A stretch of 64,000 bases of DNA. Origin: Chelatococcus sp. YT9 (lineage in GTDB: Bacteria; Pseudomonadota; Alphaproteobacteria; Rhizobiales; Beijerinckiaceae). The notes under the pieces are model-generated. The model did not search any database. It had not been told where the DNA came from and worked only from the letters and a program-made list of their open reading frames with translations. Below, in pieces: positions 45,289 through 54,584 of this stretch. Position numbers and translations under genes: made by a program. Location of the stretch: NCBI RefSeq assembly GCF_018398315.1, contig NZ_JAHBRW010000001.1, positions 4,100,501 to 4,164,500 on the forward strand, given 5' to 3'. Position 1 is the stretch's first letter. Each line of letters starts with the position of its first letter.

Positions 45289-47352
45289 ATGGCAGAGCCA
45301 ACAGATCTTTTCGGCGGTCGGGACGGCAATGCGCAACGCAAGACCGTCGCAAGGCAACCGAAAGCGACGGGTCTGCCACAAGGAACAGCGATTCCCTCTG
45401 GCCTCACCCCCGGTGAAAGCGGCTATACCGCCGCCTCTATCGAGGTCTTGGAGGGCCTGGAGCCGGTGCGCCGCCGCCCGGGAATGTATATCGGCGGCAC
45501 GGATGACAAGGCGCTCCACCACCTTTTTGCCGAGGTCATCGACAACGCGATGGACGAGGCCGTCGCAGGTCATGCGACCTTCATCGAAGTGGAGCTGACC
45601 GAAGCCGGCGAATTGCGTGTCACCGACAACGGCCGCGGCATTCCGGTCGACCCGCACCCGAAATTTCCGCAAAAGTCGGCCCTTGAAGTGATCATGACCA
45701 CGCTGCACGCGGGCGGGAAGTTCGACTCCAAGGTCTATGAGACCTCCGGCGGCCTGCACGGTGTTGGCGTCTCCGTCGTCAATGCACTGTCTGAGCGGCT
45801 CGAGGTCGAGGTCGCCCGCAACAGGACCCTCTACCGTCAGGTCTTCTCGCGGGGCCTGCCGCTGACCGCGCTTGAGACCGTCGGCGCCATCGCCAATAGG
45901 CGCGGTACAACCATACGCTTCAAGCCGGATCCACAGATCTTCGGCGCCCATGCGCATTTTGATCCGCGCCGCCTTTTCAAGATGGCGCGCTCGAAGGCCT
46001 ATCTGTTCGGGGGTGTCGAGATCCGCTGGTCCTGCGCGCCGGCTCTGGTGGCCAATCTCACGAATGTGCCCGCCGAAGCGGTCTTTCGCTTCCCCGGCGG
46101 CCTCAAGGACTATCTGGCGCGTGAGATCGACGGCATGGAGACCGTCGCGGATCAGATTTTTGCCGGCAAGATCACCAAGCCCGGCGGACATGGTTCGCTC
46201 GAATGGGCTGTGGCCTGGCTGAGCCAGGATGACGGTTTCATTTCGTCCTACTGCAACACGATCCCGACTGGCGACGGCGGCACTCATGAGAATGGCCTGC
46301 GCGCCGCTCTGCTGCGCGGCCTGCGTGACCATGCCGAGCGTGTCGGGCAATCCAAGCGCGCCGCCCAGATGACCGCGGACGATGTTGTCGTGAGCTGCGC
46401 CGCCATGCTGTCGGTTTTCATTCGCGAACCCGAGTTTCAGGGGCAGACCAAGGACAAGCTCGCCACCGTGGAAGCGGCGCGCATCGTCGAGACGGCGGTT
46501 CGCGATGCTTTCGACCACTGGCTCGCGGCGGCGCCGCAGCAAGCCACAAAGCTCCTCGATTGGGCGATCGATCGCGCGGAAGAACGGCTGCGCCGCCGCG
46601 CCGAGAAGGAAGTTGCCCGCAAGACGGCCACTCGCAAGCTGCGCCTGCCCGGCAAGCTCGCCGATTGCAGCAATGCAGGAGCCGCCGGCTCCGAGTTGTT
46701 CATCGTTGAGGGCGATTCGGCCGGTGGCAGTGCCAAACAGGCACGCAACCGCGCAACCCAGGCCATCCTTCCGCTACGCGGCAAGATCCTGAACGTCGCC
46801 TCGGCCGGCCGCGAGAAACTCGCCCAGAATCAGCAACTCGCAGATCTCCTGCTCGCGCTTGGCTGTGGATCCGGCTCTCACTATCGCCACGACGACCTTC
46901 GCTACGAGAAGATCATCGTGATGACGGACGCCGACGTGGACGGCGCACATATCGCCTCGCTCCTCATCACCTTCTTCTGGCGGCAGACGCCGCGGCTGAT
47001 CGACGAAGGGCATCTCTATCTCGCGGTGCCGCCGCTCTATCGTCTCTCGCAGGGAGGGAAGACGGTCTATGCCCGCGATGACGCACATCGCCAGGAATTG
47101 ATGAGCACCGTCTTCAAAGGCAAGGGCAAGGTTGAGGTCGGCCGCTTCAAGGGCCTGGGCGAGATGATGCCCGCGCAGCTCAAGGAAACCACGATGGATC
47201 CGAAGAAGCGCACGTTGCTGCGTGTCTCGGTCTCCCATGATGACCGGCCGGACACGTCGGATGTGGTCGAGCGACTTATGGGCAACAAGCCGGAAGCGCG
47301 TTTCGCCTTTATTCAGGAACGCGCCGCCTTCGCAACCGAGCTCGACATCTGA
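45289..47352 (+). CDS. parE: DNA topoisomerase IV subunit B
   Basis: A 687-residue type IIA topoisomerase ATPase subunit that, with ParC, decatenates sister chromosomes. A roughly 45-residue polar N-terminal extension precedes the GHKL ATPase (GLEPVRRRPGMYIGG, EVIDNAMDEAVAG, DNGRGIPVD, GGLHGVGVSVVNALS), the transducer, and the TOPRIM domain (FIVEGDSAGGSAKQ, RGKILNV, VMTDADVDGAHI). ALKET-like and GRFKGLGEMMP motifs distinguish it as ParE/GyrB. The shorter length and lack of a large insert favour ParE. ATG 45289 is chosen. The upstream in-frame codons lack a ribosome site. Confidence 0.95.
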   Translation: MAEPTDLFGGRDGNAQRKTVARQPKATGLPQGTAIPSGLTPGESGYTAASIEVLEGLEPVRRRPGMYIGGTDDKALHHLFAEVIDNAMDEAVAGHATFIEVELTEAGELRVTDNGRGIPVDPHPKFPQKSALEVIMTTLHAGGKFDSKVYETSGGLHGVGVSVVNALSERLEVEVARNRTLYRQVFSRGLPLTALETVGAIANRRGTTIRFKPDPQIFGAHAHFDPRRLFKMARSKAYLFGGVEIRWSCAPALVANLTNVPAEAVFRFPGGLKDYLAREIDGMETVADQIFAGKITKPGGHGSLEWAVAWLSQDDGFISSYCNTIPTGDGGTHENGLRAALLRGLRDHAERVGQSKRAAQMTADDVVVSCAAMLSVFIREPEFQGQTKDKLATVEAARIVETAVRDAFDHWLAAAPQQATKLLDWAIDRAEERLRRRAEKEVARKTATRKLRLPGKLADCSNAGAAGSELFIVEGDSAGGSAKQARNRATQAILPLRGKILNVASAGREKLAQNQQLADLLLALGCGSGSHYRHDDLRYEKIIVMTDADVDGAHIASLLITFFWRQTPRLIDEGHLYLAVPPLYRLSQGGKTVYARDDAHRQELMSTVFKGKGKVEVGRFKGLGEMMPAQLKETTMDPKKRTLLRVSVSHDDRPDTSDVVERLMGNKPEARFAFIQERAAFATELDI

Positions 47353-47617
47353 GATACGGATAGCGGGTCTATCGCTCGCCGGTCACTCAGCAGAAATCAG
47401 GTTTTTATCGCGGTGAACCGGTGACAATGGCGTCTGAAAGACGCTTTGCGCTATTTGTCTTTTCATTTGTCAAGGCCATCCGTTGACTTTGGTCTCGATC
47501 TCCCTATGTTCGCGCAGAATGCCATCGTCGGACTGAGCTGTGCGGACGATGGCGTCAGCTGCGTCCTCAGCCACGTGTCATCCTGGCGCGAGCGGGCGCC
47601 TCGACATACGGACCACG

Positions 47618-49081
47618 ATGTCATTTTCCGAACTTGGCCTCAGTGACAAGGTGCAGCAAGCCGTTGCCGCTGCGGGCTACACAAAGCCGACCCCCATTCA
47701 AGAACAGGCGATCCCGCATGCGCTCCAGCGCCGGGACGTGCTTGGCATAGCGCAGACGGGCACCGGCAAGACGGCTGCCTTCACGCTGCCCATGCTGACG
47801 CTCCTTGAGAGCGGCCGCGCCCGGGCACGGATGCCGCGCACTCTGATCCTCGAACCGACGCGGGAACTCGCCGCGCAGGTGGAGGATAGCTTCATCAAGT
47901 ATGGTGCGAATCACAAGCTCAACGTGGCGCTGATCATCGGCGGCGTGTCATTCGGTGATCAGGACGCGAAGCTCACGCGTGGCGTGGACGTGCTGATCGC
48001 GACACCGGGACGCCTGCTCGATCATTTCGAGCGCGGCAAACTCCTGCTGACCGGCATCGAGGTGCTCGTCATCGACGAAGCCGACCGCATGCTCGACATG
48101 GGCTTCATCCCGGATATCGAACGAATCTGCCGCATGGTGCCGTTCACGCGCCAGACGCTGTTCTTCTCGGCCACGATGCCGCCTGAAATTCAGCGGCTCG
48201 TCGATACATTCCTGCACAATCCGGTGAAGGTGGAGGTCGCCCGCGCCTCCTCGACGGCCAGCACCATCACGCAGCGTCTCGTCGCCTCGGGTCGTGAGCA
48301 GCATGACAAACGTGAGGTTCTCCGGCAGCTCATCCGCAACGCGGCGGACCTGAAGAACGCCATCATATTCTGCAACCGCAAACGCGACGTCGCAGTGGTG
48401 CACCGTTCATTGGAGCGCCATGGCTTCAGCGTCGTCGCCCTTCATGGCGACATGGACCAGCGCTCGCGGACCCAGGCGCTGGAACGCTTCCGCAACAACG
48501 ACGTTCAACTGCTTGTTGCCAGCGACGTTGCCGCCCGCGGCCTGGATATTCCTGACGTCAGCCACGTCTTCAATTTTGACGTGCCGCATCACCCCGAGGA
48601 TTATGTTCACCGCATCGGCCGCACCGGGCGAGCCGGACGGACCGGGCATACCGCGATGATCGTCACCTCCGCGGATACCAAAGCGCTTGCCGCGATCGAG
48701 AGCATGACCGGACAGCCGATCGACTGGGAAGGCGATCCGCTCGATCCGAACGCCGCGGATGAGGAACCCAGACGCGGCGGACGCGGTGGCGAGCGCCGGT
48801 CGCGCGATGGCCGCGGCCGAGGCAGCAGCGGCAGCAATGGCAAGGAACGCGGCCGTCGGCATGAAACCGAAGGCGCGAAGCCGGGCGAAGGGCAGTCTCG
48901 CCCGCAGCATGCAAAGCCCGTGGCCGAGAAGCCCGCGTCCGGCCGTTATGAGCGCGGTGAGGGACGCAGGGGCCGCCAGGATGACGACGGACCGAGCTTC
49001 GTCGGATTCGGTGACCACGTCCCCGCCTTCGTCCTGCAGGAAGTACGCTTGCCGAAAAAGACGACCGCAGCTGAGGACTAG
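47618..49081 (+). CDS. rhlE: DEAD-box RNA helicase (RhlE-like)
   Basis: A 487-residue helicase. The RecA-like core (about 1-370) carries Q-motif GYTKPTPIQEQAI, motif I AQTGTGKTAA, PTRELAAQ, DEAD box VIDEADRMLDMGF, SAT, and motif VI HRIGRTGRAGRTG. The C-terminal 115 residues are disordered and rich in Arg, Gly, Glu and Ser (RRGGRGGERRSRDGRGRG), an RNA-binding tail. Such enzymes unwind RNA in ribosome assembly, decay or cold adaptation. RhlE is the closest recognisable subgroup. The start is the family MSFSELGL at 47618, with only a weak ribosome site. Confidence 0.92.
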   Translation: MSFSELGLSDKVQQAVAAAGYTKPTPIQEQAIPHALQRRDVLGIAQTGTGKTAAFTLPMLTLLESGRARARMPRTLILEPTRELAAQVEDSFIKYGANHKLNVALIIGGVSFGDQDAKLTRGVDVLIATPGRLLDHFERGKLLLTGIEVLVIDEADRMLDMGFIPDIERICRMVPFTRQTLFFSATMPPEIQRLVDTFLHNPVKVEVARASSTASTITQRLVASGREQHDKREVLRQLIRNAADLKNAIIFCNRKRDVAVVHRSLERHGFSVVALHGDMDQRSRTQALERFRNNDVQLLVASDVAARGLDIPDVSHVFNFDVPHHPEDYVHRIGRTGRAGRTGHTAMIVTSADTKALAAIESMTGQPIDWEGDPLDPNAADEEPRRGGRGGERRSRDGRGRGSSGSNGKERGRRHETEGAKPGEGQSRPQHAKPVAEKPASGRYERGEGRRGRQDDDGPSFVGFGDHVPAFVLQEVRLPKKTTAAED

Positions 49082-49187
49082 CCTCCGTCAAAAGAGATGC
49101 GGCCGGGTTTGACCAGGCGGCATTTTCTGACTGTTGGAGGATCAGCGCAGGTGCGGTCCGGCCCCGGATGCCTGTTATCTTGCGGAG

Positions 49188-49544
49188 CTAGACATCCCTG
49201 CCCTTCCGCCTGCGCCCTCCGGCTGCAGATTTTGCCCGCCTCGCCGCCGCGAACGCGAGTTCAGCCCAACGCGCCGCTTCCGCCGGATCATCCAGGGCAA
49301 CGTCCGGCAGGCTCCAGAACGACATCACCACCGTTCGCCCGTTCTGGCGCGAATAGGCGAATGGCCGAGCGCCGGCCTCTTCGAACAGAGCCCTACTGTT
49401 ATCGTCAACCTTAAGAAAAAGTGCGCTATCGACTTCGAGGGCGAACATCAGGTCGTCGCGGTAGATGCCTTGGCCGCCGAACATGCGCTTGATACGAACG
49501 GCGCCGAATGCCTGAAAGATATCGCTGAGATCGGCAGCATCCAT
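49188..49544 (-). CDS. TfoX/Sxy N-terminal domain protein
   Basis: A 118-residue protein consisting of the TfoX N-terminal domain, with the hallmark IKRMFGGQGIYRDDLMFALEVDSALFLKVDD read in order at about 18-48 and FAYSRQNGRTVVMSFWSLPD, then a basic Arg/Lys/Gly tail (RRRKGRDV). It lacks the C-terminal half of Haemophilus TfoX. Stand-alone N-domain versions are widespread with unproven function. It is the last gene of the minus-strand suf run, 27 bases after the SufA-like gene, so probably cotranscribed. Confidence 0.85.
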   Translation of the reverse strand: MDAADLSDIFQAFGAVRIKRMFGGQGIYRDDLMFALEVDSALFLKVDDNSRALFEEAGARPFAYSRQNGRTVVMSFWSLPDVALDDPAEAARWAELAFAAARRAKSAAGGRRRKGRDV

Positions 49545-49571
49545 GGCACGCCCCCTGCCCGCCTGGCTCCG

Positions 49572-49961
49572 CTAACTCGCGGCGCCGGCCAAGGATTCGG
49601 GGCGAGCAGGCGTGATAGCCACGGATTCACCACAGCCGCAGGCGGACGTCTGGTTCGGATTGTTGAACACGAAGCCGGAACTCATCTTGTCCGTCTTGAA
49701 ATCCATGGTTGTCCCGAGCAGGAAAAGCACCGCGCTGGGCTCAATGGCGATGGTAACGCCCTTCTCCTCGATGACGTCCTCGCCTGGCTTAAGCGCATCG
49801 GCGTAGTCCATCGTATATTCCATGCCGGCACAGCCGCCCTTTTTGACGCCTATACGCAAGGCGACAGCCGGCGGATTTGCCTTGGACATCAACTGCTTGA
49901 CGCGGGCAGCTGCGGAATCGGTCAAGCTCATGACGGTGAGCTTCGGGCGAGGTGCACCCAT
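49572..49961 (-). CDS. sufA: A-type Fe-S cluster carrier SufA
   Basis: A 129-residue A-type carrier of the HesB/IscA/SufA family. The three conserved cysteines are present: one in KKGGCAGMEY and two in TSACGCGESV. It accepts Fe-S clusters from SufBCD and passes them to apoproteins. In this window LipA is a likely client type. I chose ATG 49961 with GGAG upstream. An in-frame start at 49979 adds six residues. Its place at the distal end of the suf operon, before the TfoX-domain gene, fits SufA. Confidence 0.93.
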   Translation of the reverse strand: MGAPRPKLTVMSLTDSAAARVKQLMSKANPPAVALRIGVKKGGCAGMEYTMDYADALKPGEDVIEEKGVTIAIEPSAVLFLLGTTMDFKTDKMSSGFVFNNPNQTSACGCGESVAITPARPESLAGAAS

Positions 49962-50057
49962 CGCATCATTACTCCTCACGCAGGGTTCAAGGCCCTGGGC
50001 TTCTCTCTCTCACGCATAAAGATAGGCATTCCATCGCGGAAGGTCGAGAGGGCCGCC

Positions 50058-50480
50058 TCAGTAGCTCGCCCAGATGCCGGGCGTGGCAAATTCCAGGAGA
50101 TGGCCATCGGGATCGCGCAAATAGATGCTACGACCTCCCTTCGGCCATTCGGTCCGTCCCTCGATCGGAATCTCGGCGGCCGCTAAGCGTTCCTCCCAGC
50201 CCCCGAGATCCGCTGTCGTGACAGCGAAGGCAACATGCAGCGGGCCATGGCCATCGTGGGGAGGAATCGTTCCCCCTGGCAGCGTCACGGTCTCGAGGGT
50301 AGAGCCCCTCTTGAAAAGTAGCAGCACATTCGCGCCGCCGACGTCGAATGCAAAGAAGCGGGAATCGCTGGTCAATACCGCAAGGCCGAGTACGTCGCGG
50401 TAGAATCGCGCCGCGCGGTCGAGGTCGTCGACATAAAGCGCGGTTTCCAGGATACGGCCAAGCTTCGGCTTGTCTGGCAT
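50058..50480 (-). CDS. VOC (glyoxalase/dioxygenase-fold) family protein inside the suf operon
   Basis: A 140-residue vicinal-oxygen-chelate protein made of two beta-alpha-beta-beta-beta modules: LETALYVDDLDRAARFYRDVLGL at about 8-30, HGPLHVAFAV in the middle and DPDGHLLEFATPG at the end. Candidate metal ligands are the His of PLHVAF and the Glu of LLEFA. The first ligand position looks like Glu rather than His. The substrate cannot be predicted. The start lies 2 bases after the sufT-like stop, so it is translated as part of the suf operon. Confidence 0.85.
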   Translation of the reverse strand: MPDKPKLGRILETALYVDDLDRAARFYRDVLGLAVLTSDSRFFAFDVGGANVLLLFKRGSTLETVTLPGGTIPPHDGHGPLHVAFAVTTADLGGWEERLAAAEIPIEGRTEWPKGGRSIYLRDPDGHLLEFATPGIWASY

Positions 50481-50482
50481 GG

Positions 50483-50875
50483 CTACCACATGTCGAGGGC
50501 GACGCGTGCCTCGTCGGACATCCGGCTCTGATCCCATGGCGGATCAAAGACCATGTTGACCGTGACGCCCTGGACGCCACCGACGGCCAGGACAGCATTT
50601 TCAACCCAGCCCGGCATTTCGCCGGCAACCGGACAACCGGGCGCAGTCAGCGTCATATCGATCGTGATGTGCCTGTCATCGCTGATGTCAACCCTGTAGA
50701 TCAGGCCGAGCTCGTAGATATCGGCTGGGATCTCCGGGTCGTAAACGGTCTTGAGCGCGGCGACGATCTCGTCTCCCAGACGCTCAACCTCTCCCTCCGG
50801 CAATGACGACGGCGCAGCCACTGCGGGAGCGTTCGGCTTATCTTCCTCAAGCGGCGACGCGGGCGACTGGGTCAA
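50483..50875 (-). CDS. sufT: SufT-type Fe-S assembly protein (DUF59/MIP18 family)
   Basis: A 130-residue protein with a disordered Pro/Ala/Glu-rich N-terminus (about 1-28) and a DUF59 domain. Family marks are ALKTVYDPEIPADIYELGLIY at about 41-61 and TLTAPGCPVAGEMPGWV with the conserved reactive cysteine. SufT proteins assist maturation of Fe-S proteins, including those needed for lipoic acid synthesis, in other bacteria. It sits between sufS and the VOC gene in the suf operon. Confidence 0.93.
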   Translation of the reverse strand: MTQSPASPLEEDKPNAPAVAAPSSLPEGEVERLGDEIVAALKTVYDPEIPADIYELGLIYRVDISDDRHITIDMTLTAPGCPVAGEMPGWVENAVLAVGGVQGVTVNMVFDPPWDQSRMSDEARVALDMW

Positions 50876-50999
50876 CGGTCAATCCTCTGCGGGAAACGAT
50901 CATATGATTCGACGACGGCTAGGGTTTCACAACCCGGATGTAGGCGCTCAGGTGCGCCGGTTCAATCGGATATGCGAACATGGCAACGCACGACTCCCG

Positions 51000-52247
51000 C
51001 TAGTCGAGGAACAGGTGCTCCGCCTTGTTAAGCGCTTCAACGAAGGCATCGATCTCCGCGATCGTGTTGTACAGGCCGAACGAGGCCCGGCAGGTCGAGG
51101 TCGTGCCAAAGCGAGCGAGAAGCGGTTGGGCGCAATGGGTGCCGGCGCGGACCGCTATCCCCGAGCGATCAATGATCGTGGCGACATCGTGAGCGTGAGC
51201 GCCCTTCATCTCGAAGGAAACGATGGCCCCCTTGGACTGCGCCTTCCCGATGACACGGATCGAGTTCAGGGCCGCGAGCTTTTTATGGGCGTAATCGCGC
51301 AACTGGTCTTCATGATTGAGAATGGCGCCGCGCCCAATGGACTCGATATAGCGCACGGCCGCGCCGAGCCCGATCGCCTCGATGATCGGCGGCGTCCCGG
51401 CCTCGAAACGATGGGGAGGAGAGTTATAGGTGACGCGATCGAGCGTCACTTCCTCGATCATTTCCCCGCCGCCATTGAACGGTGGGAGTTTCTCCAGCCA
51501 TTCACGCTTGCCGTAGAGCACGCCAATGCCCGTCGGCCCATACACCTTATGACCGGTGAAAACGTAAAAGTCCGCGTCGAGCTCCCGTACGTCGACCGGT
51601 AGGTGAACGGCGCCCTGGCTCCCATCCACCATCACCGGAATGCCGCGCGCATGGGCGAGCCTCACGATCTCCTTGACCGGCATCACCGTGCCCAGCACGT
51701 TTGACATGTGGGTTATGGCCACGATCTTCGTGCGCGGCGTCAGCAGCTTCTCGAACTCGTCGAGCAGGAAATTGCCGTCGTCGTCCACCGGTGCCCATTT
51801 GAGCACCGCCCCGTTCCGCTCCCGCCAGAAATGCCAGGGAACGATGTTGGAATGGTGCTCGGCAATCGACAGCACGATCTCATCGCCGGGGCTGATATTA
51901 ACGAGCCGTCCGAAACTTGCGGCGACGAGATTGATCGATTCCGTCGCCGACCGCGTGAAGATGATTTCGTCCGTGCTTTCCGCATTGACGAAGGAACGGA
52001 CCGCGTCGCGCGCGTCCTCGAACGCCTCTGTCGCGGCATTGGCGAGATAGTGCAGGCCACGGTGCACATTCGCGTAGCCCCCTTCCATGCAGTTGACCAT
52101 GGCGTCGATCACCGCGCGCGGCTTTTGTGCCGACGCGGCGCTGTCGAGATAGATCAGCGGTCTGCCATGGACCTCGGTCGCGAGGATGGGGAAATCGCGA
52201 CGGATCGCCGCGACGTCATAGGTATTGTTGGCAACGGCGATATTCAT
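51000..52247 (-). CDS. sufS: Cysteine desulfurase SufS (group II)
   Basis: A 415-residue PLP enzyme mobilising sulfur from cysteine for SufBCD. It has the SufS N-terminus YDVAAIRRDFPIL, PLIYLDSAASAQKP, SIAEHHSNIVPW, the PLP aspartate region VDGSQGAVHLPVDV, the Schiff-base lysine in YVFTGHKVYGPTGIG and the active-site cysteine in RAGTHCAQP. Length is typical. ATG 52247 is chosen from the family N-terminus. The frame extends to 52298 without similarity. A SufE/SufU partner is not seen in the window. Confidence 0.96.
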   Translation of the reverse strand: MNIAVANNTYDVAAIRRDFPILATEVHGRPLIYLDSAASAQKPRAVIDAMVNCMEGGYANVHRGLHYLANAATEAFEDARDAVRSFVNAESTDEIIFTRSATESINLVAASFGRLVNISPGDEIVLSIAEHHSNIVPWHFWRERNGAVLKWAPVDDDGNFLLDEFEKLLTPRTKIVAITHMSNVLGTVMPVKEIVRLAHARGIPVMVDGSQGAVHLPVDVRELDADFYVFTGHKVYGPTGIGVLYGKREWLEKLPPFNGGGEMIEEVTLDRVTYNSPPHRFEAGTPPIIEAIGLGAAVRYIESIGRGAILNHEDQLRDYAHKKLAALNSIRVIGKAQSKGAIVSFEMKGAHAHDVATIIDRSGIAVRAGTHCAQPLLARFGTTSTCRASFGLYNTIAEIDAFVEALNKAEHLFLD

Positions 52248-52360
52248 GGCCTTCGCCTCATCTTCCTTGCTCAGGCGGCGCGCCGTGCAGAGTGGCACAA
52301 GATTGTCCCACTCTGCAGCCCTTCCGGTTCGTCAGAAGGGCCGCCGCATACCAGCCGGAA

Positions 52361-53680
52361 TTATCCGGCGCGTCCGGCAAGCCAGCTTGCCGCCAAGTCC
52401 GTCAGCTCTTCCCGCACTTCCTCCAAGGCGATCGGCTCGAGAGCTTCACCCAGGAAAGCCTGCACGAGAAGGGCTTCTGCTTCCGGCCGTGGCAAGCCCC
52501 GTGCCATGAGATAGAAAAGCAGCTCGTCATCGAGTTGCCCGCAGGTGGCGCCGTGGGCGCAAACCACGTCGTCAGCGAAAATTTCCAACTCTGGCTTGTT
52601 ATTCATGGCTGCGCCCTCGGAGAGGAGGAGCGCCGCGGACATCATCTGGCCATCCGTCTTCTGCGCATGCTGCCGAACGATGATTTTGCCCTGGAAGACG
52701 CCGGTGGCTTCGCCGTCGACGACCGTCTTGAACAGCTCCCGGCTTTGGCAGCCGGGAACCATATGATCCACCACGAGGGTCGTATCGGCAAGGCTCTTGC
52801 CGGCAAGCATTGTCGCACCACCAATGGTGGCGACGCTGTCTTCACCGGCAAACGCCAGGAAAACCTGGTGCCGGGAGACATGGCCGCCGGCAACGACGGC
52901 CGTCGATGTGAACTTCGCCTCGGCGCCAAGGGTCACCAGCAGGCTCGAAAGCGCCAGCGCGCGATCCCCTTCGGCATTCAACCTGATGTGAGTAATATCG
53001 ACCGATGAGCCGGCGATAATCTCAACCACGCTGTTGCTGTGATAGCCGACGCCAGCGGGCCCCTCGTGGCTCTCGATGAGGGTGAAGGCAGTATCATCGC
53101 CGGCAGAGAGAACGATGCGCGGCGAAGTCGCGAAAGCCTTCGTGCCCGTATTGATGAAGCGCAGCACCAGCGGCGCGTCGAGCTTGACGCCATCGGCGAC
53201 GCTGATGATCGCTCCGTCGGCCACGAAGGCCGAGTTGAGCGCAACGGCCGCATTGTCTCTGGCGATGTCCGGTCCGCCCATCTTGGACAGCAGCGGATGG
53301 CCGCTGGATAGGGCCTCAGCCAGCGACGTGACCTCGACTCCATCCGGAACAGCCTCGGTCGTGACGAGATGGCCGTTGACGAAGGTGAGCCGGACGCCAG
53401 ACACGGCGGCAAAGGCCTTGCTGCCGGCGATTGCGGGATCCGTCTCCGCCAGCTTCGGTCGCTCGGCCAGTGGAGGCGCCTCCTGCACCAGGCTGCGCAG
53501 ATCCGTGTACTTCCACTCTTCAACGCGCCGGTGCGGCAGCCCTGTCGCCTCGATCAGGGCGAACGCCTCATCGCGATGCTTCAGCGTGTTCTGTGTGCCC
53601 GGCAACGTGTTTCTGACGATCTTGTAGAGATCGATCAGGCCAGCCTCAGCCGGCGTACGGATGGGGGTTATGACAGACAT
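52361..53680 (-). CDS. sufD: Fe-S cluster scaffold component SufD
   Basis: A 439-residue beta-helix protein of the SufBC2D scaffold. N-terminal RRVEEWKYTDLRSL and C-terminal CAHGATCGQLDDELLFYLMARGLPRPEAEALLVQAF, read in order around residues 379-414, are the SufD signatures. The conserved His and Cys of the AHGATCG segment are present. It starts MSVITPIRTP at 53680, only 9 bases after sufC, so the two are coupled. Confidence 0.96.
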   Translation of the reverse strand: MSVITPIRTPAEAGLIDLYKIVRNTLPGTQNTLKHRDEAFALIEATGLPHRRVEEWKYTDLRSLVQEAPPLAERPKLAETDPAIAGSKAFAAVSGVRLTFVNGHLVTTEAVPDGVEVTSLAEALSSGHPLLSKMGGPDIARDNAAVALNSAFVADGAIISVADGVKLDAPLVLRFINTGTKAFATSPRIVLSAGDDTAFTLIESHEGPAGVGYHSNSVVEIIAGSSVDITHIRLNAEGDRALALSSLLVTLGAEAKFTSTAVVAGGHVSRHQVFLAFAGEDSVATIGGATMLAGKSLADTTLVVDHMVPGCQSRELFKTVVDGEATGVFQGKIIVRQHAQKTDGQMMSAALLLSEGAAMNNKPELEIFADDVVCAHGATCGQLDDELLFYLMARGLPRPEAEALLVQAFLGEALEPIALEEVREELTDLAASWLAGRAG

Positions 53681-53689
53681 GGGCCTCCC

Positions 53690-54439
53690 TCACGCCGCCA
53701 GTTCGCGATAGTCGGCATAGCCGTTTGCCTCGAGCTCGAGCGCAAGCTCCTTGCCGCCAGAACGCACCACCTTGCCCTTCGACATCACGTGCACGGTGTC
53801 GGGCACGATATAGTTCAGCAGGCGCTGGTAATGGGTGATGACAAGGAAGGAGCGGTCCTGCGCCCGCAGGGCATTGACGCCCTCCGCGACGATCCGCAGC
53901 GCATCGATGTCGAGGCCCGAGTCAGTTTCATCGAGAATGCAGAAGCTCGGCTCGAGCAGAGCCATCTGAAGGATTTCCATTCGCTTCTTCTCGCCACCGG
54001 AGAACCCGACATTGAGAGCGCGCTTCAGCATTTCCTGATCGATCTCAAGCGTTTCTGCAGCCTTTTTCACGCGCCGCATGAAATCAGGCGTGGTCAGCTC
54101 CTCCTCGTCCCGAGCCTTGCGCTGCGCGTTGAGCACCGATTTCAGGAAGGTCATGGTGGCGACGCCGGGAATTTCCAGAGGGTACTGGAAGGCCAGGAAG
54201 ACGCCCTTGGCGGCTCGCTCGGAGGGCTCGAGCTCAAGGATATTCTCGCCATTGAGGAGGATCTCGCCATCGAGGACCGTGTAGTCCTCCTTGCCGGCGA
54301 TGACATAGGACAGAGTGGATTTCCCCGACCCGTTGGGACCCATGATCGCGGCGACCTCGCCGTCGTTCACCTTCAGGCTCAGGCCGTTGAGGATGCGCTT
54401 GTCCTCGATGTCGACGACCAGGTTGTTGATCTCAAGCAT
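53690..54439 (-). CDS. sufC: Fe-S assembly ATPase SufC
   Basis: A 249-residue ABC-type ATPase energising the SufBCD scaffold. Walker [10 protein letters not shown] (about 34-42), ABC signature [15 protein letters not shown], Walker B with the SufC-specific [15 protein letters not shown], and switch histidine in VITHYQRLL are all present. There is no transmembrane partner, as expected of SufC. It starts at ATG 54439 ([14 protein letters not shown]). The longer frame lacks a family match. Confidence 0.97.
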   Translation of the reverse strand: MLEINNLVVDIEDKRILNGLSLKVNDGEVAAIMGPNGSGKSTLSYVIAGKEDYTVLDGEILLNGENILELEPSERAAKGVFLAFQYPLEIPGVATMTFLKSVLNAQRKARDEEELTTPDFMRRVKKAAETLEIDQEMLKRALNVGFSGGEKKRMEILQMALLEPSFCILDETDSGLDIDALRIVAEGVNALRAQDRSFLVITHYQRLLNYIVPDTVHVMSKGKVVRSGGKELALELEANGYADYRELAA

Positions 54440-54584
54440 TCTTCCAATCCCGCATTCGGCTTCCGGCTGTCTCAAGGCGCTTGCGCCGCTCCGCACCGGA
54501 AGGGATGTTCACGATAAACAGAGGTGAATGGCTCTTGGTCTGCCTGACCGGGCTTCTCAGTGACACCGCGACAGGCACAATCCG

